Source: Peribacillus sp. FSL P2-0133 (GTDB lineage Bacteria; Bacillota; Bacilli; Bacillales; DSM-1321). From it: DNA of 64,000 nt. Made by a program: the position numbers and the translations under genes. This document shows, one piece after another, positions 57,314-64,000 of the stretch. The stretch lies in contig NZ_CP150254.1 in the NCBI RefSeq assembly GCF_037975445.1, forward strand, positions 3,904,001 to 3,968,000, in the 5' to 3' direction. Within the stretch, counting starts at the first letter, position 1. Each line of letters starts with the position of its first letter. The notes under the pieces were generated by a model that saw only the letters and a list, made by a program, of their open reading frames with translations, was not told the DNA's origin and ran no database searches.

Positions 57314-58648
57314 GATATTGGATGCTTGTTGCAACGGAAAATCCTTCACTACCGTCACGAACTGACCTTCACTAAATGGATAGCCAGACTTTGTGATCTT
57401 CACTTTGACAATTTCACCGACCATTTCATCCGAAGCCGGAAAGACGATTTTCATGTAATTATCGGAGTAGCCCTCATAAAGGCCATTTTCCAATTTCGTT
57501 TCAGGAATGACTTCCAGAACTTCCCCCTCGAATCGGGAGGCATACTCTTTTGCCAGCTGATCCGACAACGCGATAAGGCGGTGGACGCGTTCATTTTTGA
57601 TATCTTCATCCACTTGATCTTCCATACGGGCAGCCGGAGTCCCTGTCCGTTTTGAATATGGGAAAACATGAAGTTCGGAGAATTTATATTTTTCTATAAA
57701 GTTATATGTCTCCATGAATTCTTCTTCAGTTTCACCTGGGAAACCTACGATGACATCAGAGGTAACAGCAAGACCCGGAAGTGCAATTTTCAACTTTTCG
57801 ATTCGATCACCGAAGAAATCCATCGTATATTTACGTCTCATTCGTTTTAGAACTGTATCGGAACCCGATTGGATGGGTATATGCAAATGACGTACCACTT
57901 TTTTCGAATTCGTCAGCACTTCAATGATTTCATCTGTAATTTGGCTGGCTTCAATGGATGAAATACGGATACGTTTCAACCCATCGACTTTTTCCAAGTC
58001 CCGCAGCAGCATCGCCAAATTATAGTCTTTTAAATCATCTCCGTAGCCGCCAGTATGAATTCCGGTGAGGACTAGCTCTTTATAGCCTGCCTCGACAAGC
58101 TGTTCAGCTTGGTGAATGACTTCTTTTGGATCGCGGGAACGCATCAAGCCACGAGCCCAAGGGATGATGCAGAAAGTGCAGAAATTATTGCAACCTTCCT
58201 GAATCTTAAGTGAAGCGCGTGTACGGTCTGTAAAAGCAGGTACATCCAACTCTTCGTAGACACGGTTTTTCATGATATTTCCTACGGCATTGATTGGTTC
58301 ACGTTCCACCTTGAATTGCTCAATGTAATCAAGGAGTTTAACCCTGTCTTGTGTTCCTACAACAATATCCACACCTGGTATGGCCATGATTTCTGCCGGC
58401 GACGTCTGTGCATAACATCCCGTTACCGCTATGACGGCATTCGGGTTCTTACGAATGGCACGACGGATGACCTGACGGCTTTTCTTATCGCCAGTGTTTG
58501 TCACCGTGCATGTGTTGATGACATATACATCTGATGCATTTTCAAACTCAACACGATCATATCCCCCAGTTTTGAATAATTGCCATATAGCCTCTGTTTC
58601 ATAATGATTCACTTTACAGCCTAATGTATGGAAAGCGACCGTTGCCAT
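57311..58648 (-). CDS. mtaB: tRNA t6A37 methylthiotransferase MtaB
   Basis: 445 residues. UPF0004 domain with three cluster Cys (TLGCKVNHYE, NTCTVTN, VTGCYAQ), radical-SAM triad CNNFCTFC near 152-159 and a C-terminal TRAM domain (about 375-440). Converts t6A to ms2t6A at tRNA position 37. B. subtilis YqeV. 6 nt after rsmE. Confidence 0.96.
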   Translation of the reverse strand: MATVAFHTLGCKVNHYETEAIWQLFKTGGYDRVEFENASDVYVINTCTVTNTGDKKSRQVIRRAIRKNPNAVIAVTGCYAQTSPAEIMAIPGVDIVVGTQDRVKLLDYIEQFKVEREPINAVGNIMKNRVYEELDVPAFTDRTRASLKIQEGCNNFCTFCIIPWARGLMRSRDPKEVIHQAEQLVEAGYKELVLTGIHTGGYGDDLKDYNLAMLLRDLEKVDGLKRIRISSIEASQITDEIIEVLTNSKKVVRHLHIPIQSGSDTVLKRMRRKYTMDFFGDRIEKLKIALPGLAVTSDVIVGFPGETEEEFMETYNFIEKYKFSELHVFPYSKRTGTPAARMEDQVDEDIKNERVHRLIALSDQLAKEYASRFEGEVLEVIPETKLENGLYEGYSDNYMKIVFPASDEMVGEIVKVKITKSGYPFSEGQFVTVVKDFPLQQASNI

Positions 58649-58654
58649 TTTTCA

Positions 58655-59407
58655 TCACCTCAAAAGTTCTACATGATAAGAAACAGCGGAAAGTGCATAT
58701 AAAGGTGCTGTTTCAGTTCTTAATATTCTTGGTCCAAGACCGCAAGCCATAAAACCGGCATCAGTCAGTTTTTCAATTTCCTTATCTGCTAAACCACCTT
58801 CAGGCCCAAATACGAATAGGATGGATTGCCCAGCGGTAATATCTTTCAAGACAGAAGCGAGTACAGAAGTTTCCCCCCGTTTTGCCTCTTCTTCAAAAGC
58901 GATTAATTTATGATCGAAACCGGAAGCATACCCAGCTAGCTGATCTGCCGTCATCGGTTCCTTGATGGCAGGGATAACCGTGCGGTGGGATTGCTCAGCC
59001 GCCTCTTTTGAAATCTTCTGGAGTCTCTCCAATTTCTTACCTACCTTTTTGTGGTCCCATTTTACCACCGAACGAGCAGCAATAAAAGGGATAAATTCAA
59101 CGGCACCCAGTTCAGTACCCTTTTGAACGATATATTCCAACTTATCCCCTTTAGGCAGACCGCTCGCTATCACAACCTTTACAGGAAGTTCCTTTTCTTC
59201 ATTCTTCCATTCGGTAACTGTCCCTATAACAGCATCATCAGTAATTTCCGAAATTTCCGCGATAGCTGTCATGCCATTACCTTTCACCGTGATGATCCGT
59301 TCCCCTGGTCCCATTCTCATCACCCTGGCGATATGGTGAAAATCATCGCCTGATATCTTCACCGTGTTTCCATTGATGTCTACTTCGTTAAGAAAATACC
59401 GCTGCAC
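58655..59407 (-). CDS. rsmE: 16S rRNA (uracil1498-N3)-methyltransferase RsmE
   Basis: 250 residues from a GTG (VQRYFLNEV). N-terminal PUA-like part with FHHIARVMRMGPGE, C-terminal SPOUT trefoil-knot with LFVFGPEGGLADKEIE and LGPRILRTETAPLYAL. Start could be 12 nt further upstream at 59419. Between prmA and mtaB. Confidence 0.93.
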   Translation of the reverse strand: MQRYFLNEVDINGNTVKISGDDFHHIARVMRMGPGERIITVKGNGMTAIAEISEITDDAVIGTVTEWKNEEKELPVKVVIASGLPKGDKLEYIVQKGTELGAVEFIPFIAARSVVKWDHKKVGKKLERLQKISKEAAEQSHRTVIPAIKEPMTADQLAGYASGFDHKLIAFEEEAKRGETSVLASVLKDITAGQSILFVFGPEGGLADKEIEKLTDAGFMACGLGPRILRTETAPLYALSAVSYHVELLR

Positions 59408-59491
59408 ACTGCCACCCACTTCGTCTAGTCTAAAAAACTCACAGGCTAACAGTCAGGAATCCAGAATGCAAGCCGTGCAAAGATTCAAGCT

Positions 59492-59540
59492 AAAAAAAGG
59501 TACTCTGACTATCAAAAAACCCGATAATCAGAGTAACTTT
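59492..59540 (-). terminator. Terminator of prmA (before rsmE)
   Basis: TACTCTGACTATC/GATAATCAGAGTA arms with U7 on the minus strand, separating prmA from rsmE transcription. Confidence 0.83.
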
Positions 59541-59545
59541 TTCAA

Positions 59546-60487
59546 TTAATCATTTCTTTTCGCGATTATTGCCACCCAATCTTCCATCAAGATCGTTTCC
59601 TCAACGGTGAATCCAGATGCTATAATCGCTTCCTTCACATCTTGTTTCTTAGTTTGAATGATTCCGGAAGCGATGAAATATCCGCCAGGTTTAACCACTT
59701 TCGCTACATCATCCGTAAAACGCATGATCACTTCGGCAAGAATATTTGCGACGACGATATCCGCTTGTTCATTCACACCATCCAGTAAATTGCCTTGTGA
59801 AACTGACACTTTATCCTGCACGTTATTCAGTTCCACATTTTGTTTGGCTGACTGTACTGCCACTTCATCCAAATCAAGGGACTGAATCCGTTTTGCGTCC
59901 AATAATGCAGCTGCAATACTCAGAACACCAGAACCAGTTCCTACATCAACCACTAAATCCCCAGGCTGTACTGTACGCTCCAGCGCTTGGATGCACATGA
60001 CCGTCGTCGGGTGTGTACCCGTTCCGAAGGCCATGCCTGGATCAAGTTCAATGATCAATTCGTCACTGCTTACTGGAGTGTAGTCTTCCCATGTTGGCAC
60101 GATGGTAAAACGTTCTGATATCTTGACAGGGTTATAATACTTTTTCCAAGCCGTCGCCCACTCTTCTTCATTCACTTCACTAATTGAAACAACATTTTTC
60201 CCAAGGTCTATATCGAAAAGAAGGAGATTATTGATTGATTCCTTAATAGCATCAATGGTATCGCCAAGGAAACTGTTAACAGGCAGATAAGCTTTAATGA
60301 CTACACCTTCATTCGGATAATCATCTGGGTTTAAGTGGTAGATCTCGCCAAAAACATTTTCTCGTTCCTTGACTAATTCTAGAGGATCCTCAATGACAAC
60401 ACCACTCGCACCTGCCTCATGAAGAATATTCGAAACAGGTTCAACCGCTTCATTCGTTGTTTGGATTGCAAATTCAGACCACTTCAT
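59546..60487 (-). CDS. prmA: Ribosomal protein L11 methyltransferase PrmA
   Basis: 313 residues. N-terminal substrate domain, then SAM methyltransferase with [24 protein letters not shown] and [10 protein letters not shown]. Trimethylates L11. Downstream of dnaJ by 36 nt, as in many Bacilli. Confidence 0.96.
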   Translation of the reverse strand: MKWSEFAIQTTNEAVEPVSNILHEAGASGVVIEDPLELVKERENVFGEIYHLNPDDYPNEGVVIKAYLPVNSFLGDTIDAIKESINNLLLFDIDLGKNVVSISEVNEEEWATAWKKYYNPVKISERFTIVPTWEDYTPVSSDELIIELDPGMAFGTGTHPTTVMCIQALERTVQPGDLVVDVGTGSGVLSIAAALLDAKRIQSLDLDEVAVQSAKQNVELNNVQDKVSVSQGNLLDGVNEQADIVVANILAEVIMRFTDDVAKVVKPGGYFIASGIIQTKKQDVKEAIIASGFTVEETILMEDWVAIIAKRND

Positions 60488-60523
60488 AATCTACCAACTC
60501 CCAATTTGTTCTTTTACTTTTAT

Positions 60524-61639
60524 TTACCTATCTTTAAAAGCACGCTTTACTTTTGAGAAAAAGCCATCATCATGTTCATCTACACCTTGTCCGCTGATAT
60601 CACTGAACTCACGAAGCAGGTCCTTTTGTTTTTCCGTTAATTTCTTAGGCGTGACAACTAATACGACCACATGCTGATCTCCTTGGCCATATCCTCTGAC
60701 ATTCGGAACCCCTTTGCCTTTTAAACGGAAACGAGTGCTTGTTTGTGTACCTGCAGGAATCTTCAGTTTCACTTTTCCATGAAGCGTCGGAACTTCTATT
60801 TCATCCCCTAATGCTGCCTGGGCAAAAGTAACCGGCATTTCACAATAAATATCATCGCCATCCCGCTCAAAGAATTCATGGCTGCGCACATGGAAGACTA
60901 CATACAGGTCTCCTGCCGGACCGCCATTGATTCCTGGCTCTCCTTGGCCGGTTACACGCAACTGCTGGCCATCATCAATTCCTGCTGGCACCTTGACTTG
61001 GATCTTTTTACGTTTTTGGACTTTTCCGTCACCGCCGCATGTTGAACATTTATTAGGAATGATTTTTCCTGTTCCTTGACAATGGTGACATGCTCTCCGG
61101 TTCACAATCCTTCCGAACGCTGTGTTTTGTTCAACATTCAATTGACCGGTTCCATGGCAATGTGAACAGTTTTCCACTTTTGTACCTGGTTTGGCACCGG
61201 ATCCTTTACAAGTATCACAATTCTCTTCACGCGGAATTTCGATCTCAGTATCTTTTCCGAATGCAGCCTCTTCAAAAGATAGCGTCATCGTATACTGTAA
61301 ATCCGCCCCTTGACGCGGTGCATTAGGATCTCTCCTGCGTCCGCCGCCACCAAAAAAGCTACTGAAAATATCTTCAAAACCGCCGAAACCGCCAAAGTCT
61401 TGACCGCCAAAGCCTTGATTTGGATCTGTGTGTCCGAATTGGTCATAATGGGCCTTTTTCTGTTCGTCACTCAATACTTCGTAAGCTTCCTTGATTTCCT
61501 TGAATTTATCCGCAGCATCGTCCGCTTTATTAATATCAGGGTGATATTGTTTGGAGAGCTTTCGATACGCTTTTTTGATTTCATCCTTCGAAGCACTCTT
61601 CGAAAGGCCTAACACCTCATAATAATCGCGTTTACTCAT
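60524..61639 (-). CDS. dnaJ: Chaperone DnaJ
   Basis: 371 residues from [20 protein letters not shown]; a frame open to 61774 adds 45 residues with no homology. J domain with HPD at about 33-35, Gly/Phe-rich region (70-110), four CxxCxGxG zinc repeats ([32 protein letters not shown]) and C-terminal substrate domains. Stimulates DnaK ATPase. Confidence 0.98.
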   Translation of the reverse strand: MSKRDYYEVLGLSKSASKDEIKKAYRKLSKQYHPDINKADDAADKFKEIKEAYEVLSDEQKKAHYDQFGHTDPNQGFGGQDFGGFGGFEDIFSSFFGGGGRRRDPNAPRQGADLQYTMTLSFEEAAFGKDTEIEIPREENCDTCKGSGAKPGTKVENCSHCHGTGQLNVEQNTAFGRIVNRRACHHCQGTGKIIPNKCSTCGGDGKVQKRKKIQVKVPAGIDDGQQLRVTGQGEPGINGGPAGDLYVVFHVRSHEFFERDGDDIYCEMPVTFAQAALGDEIEVPTLHGKVKLKIPAGTQTSTRFRLKGKGVPNVRGYGQGDQHVVVLVVTPKKLTEKQKDLLREFSDISGQGVDEHDDGFFSKVKRAFKDR

Positions 61640-61847
61640 ATCTAAAATCCACTCCCGATTCGATTCACATAAAGGTAATATTATCACTGAACGAAGATAA
61701 TAATCAACTAGAAAAGTACAAACGGCTTTAACACATTTTTGCAAATGGTATTGCCAGCGCCAATTTGCACACATTTCCCTTTAAAATCCAACGATTCCCC
61801 ACCAGTGATTGTGATTGTAACACTTTCCGACAATGATTCCATTCACT

Positions 61848-61892
61848 GTAAAAAAAGCCAAAGTCAAGATAACCTGACTTTGACTTTTTTAC
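61848..61892 (-). terminator. Strong terminator between dnaK and dnaJ
   Basis: Minus strand AAAAAAGTCAAAGTCAGG / CTTGACTTTGGCTTTTTT with 4-nt loop and U run. A GCCCAAT/ATTGGGC stem (61912-61939) sits just after dnaK. The other 200 bp to dnaJ show nothing clear. Confidence 0.85.
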
Positions 61893-61945
61893 AATGGCAG
61901 GCAGAAATACTGCCCAATATATCAGTGTCCCGATTGGGCCACTAT

Positions 61946-63796
<1,851 letters not shown>

Positions 63797-63805
63797 TTAT
63801 TTATA

Positions 63806-64000
63806 TGTAATAACTCTATTCGTTCACTTTTACCATTGCAGGTCGAATCACACGGTCTTTAAGGATGTATCCTTTTTGGAATTCCTCGACGACGATGTTC
63901 GAACCGAAGTTTTCATCTTGAACTTGCATGACCGCTTGATGCAAACGCGGATCGAACTCTTCACCAACCGAACTGATCGGTTCGATGCCTTCTTTAGTCA
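63806..64000 (-). CDS. grpE: Nucleotide exchange factor GrpE (C-terminal 64 residues)
   Basis: Frame ends at TAG 63806; the visible part is [20 protein letters not shown] by parts, [29 protein letters not shown], the GrpE beta-wing that opens DnaK for ADP release. The start is outside the window. 27 nt before dnaK, same operon. Confidence 0.96.

Overview
The window is a gene-dense stretch of a low-GC, spore-forming Firmicute chromosome, a Bacillaceae member (Bacillus sensu lato). The evidence is AGGAGG-type ribosome binding sites, frequent TTG/GTG starts, a T-box leader, sporulation genes (yqfC, yqfD), Spo0A-type boxes, and gene order that follows, from memory, the Bacillus subtilis yqgS to grpE interval almost gene for gene. 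The species cannot be fixed from sequence alone. About 70 genes are supported. No tRNA, rRNA, CRISPR, transposase or prophage was seen.

Layout. 1-8.4 kb: 3' part of a lipoteichoic-acid-synthase-type gene, glucokinase (glcK), yqgQ, rhomboid protease gluP, yqgO, 5-formyl-THF cyclo-ligase, L33, and a divergent two-gene unit (7553-8387) behind three perfect Spo0A-type boxes; its second gene carries a -1 frame break at an A8 tract. 8.4-12.9 kb: phosphate uptake operon pstS-pstC-pstA-pstB-phoU, read from a promoter with four Pho-box hexamers spaced 11 bp. 13-20 kb: pbpA, yqgE, sodA, yqgC, yqgB, tandem and dispersed repeats, and an orphan SinI-like anti-repressor gene with its own 0A box. 20-33 kb: yqfZ, ispG, yqfX, yqfW, the znuC-znuB-zur zinc operon, yqfT, nfo, cshB, yqfQ, ispH, yqfO, trmK, cccA. 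33-43 kb: yqxD-dnaG-sigA, ppsR and ccpN, and glyQS under a glycine T-box. 43-54 kb: recO, yqzL, era, cdd, dgkA, ybeY, pgpH, phoH, yqfD, yqfC, then the sigma-W type envelope operon nfeD-floA-yqfB. 54-64 kb: yqeY, rpsU, yqeW, two doubtful small ORFs, deoC, mtaB, rsmE, prmA, dnaJ, dnaK and the 3' end of grpE.

Most of this is conserved core: replication and transcription initiation (dnaG, sigA), translation and rRNA/tRNA modification (glyQS, era, ybeY, rsmE, prmA, trmK, mtaB), isoprenoid synthesis (ispG, ispH), envelope (ltaS, pbpA, dgkA, floA, nfeD), phosphate and zinc homeostasis and chaperones. The least explained parts are the Spo0A-box-linked pair at 7.3-8.4 kb with a possible programmed or phase-variable frameshift, the orphan SinI-like gene at 19.86 kb, a hairpin that appears to shut off yqfC translation on read-through RNA, and two tandem-repeat arrays (85 bp and 122 bp periods). 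All functional names rest on my reading of motifs and remembered family features; no database search was possible.
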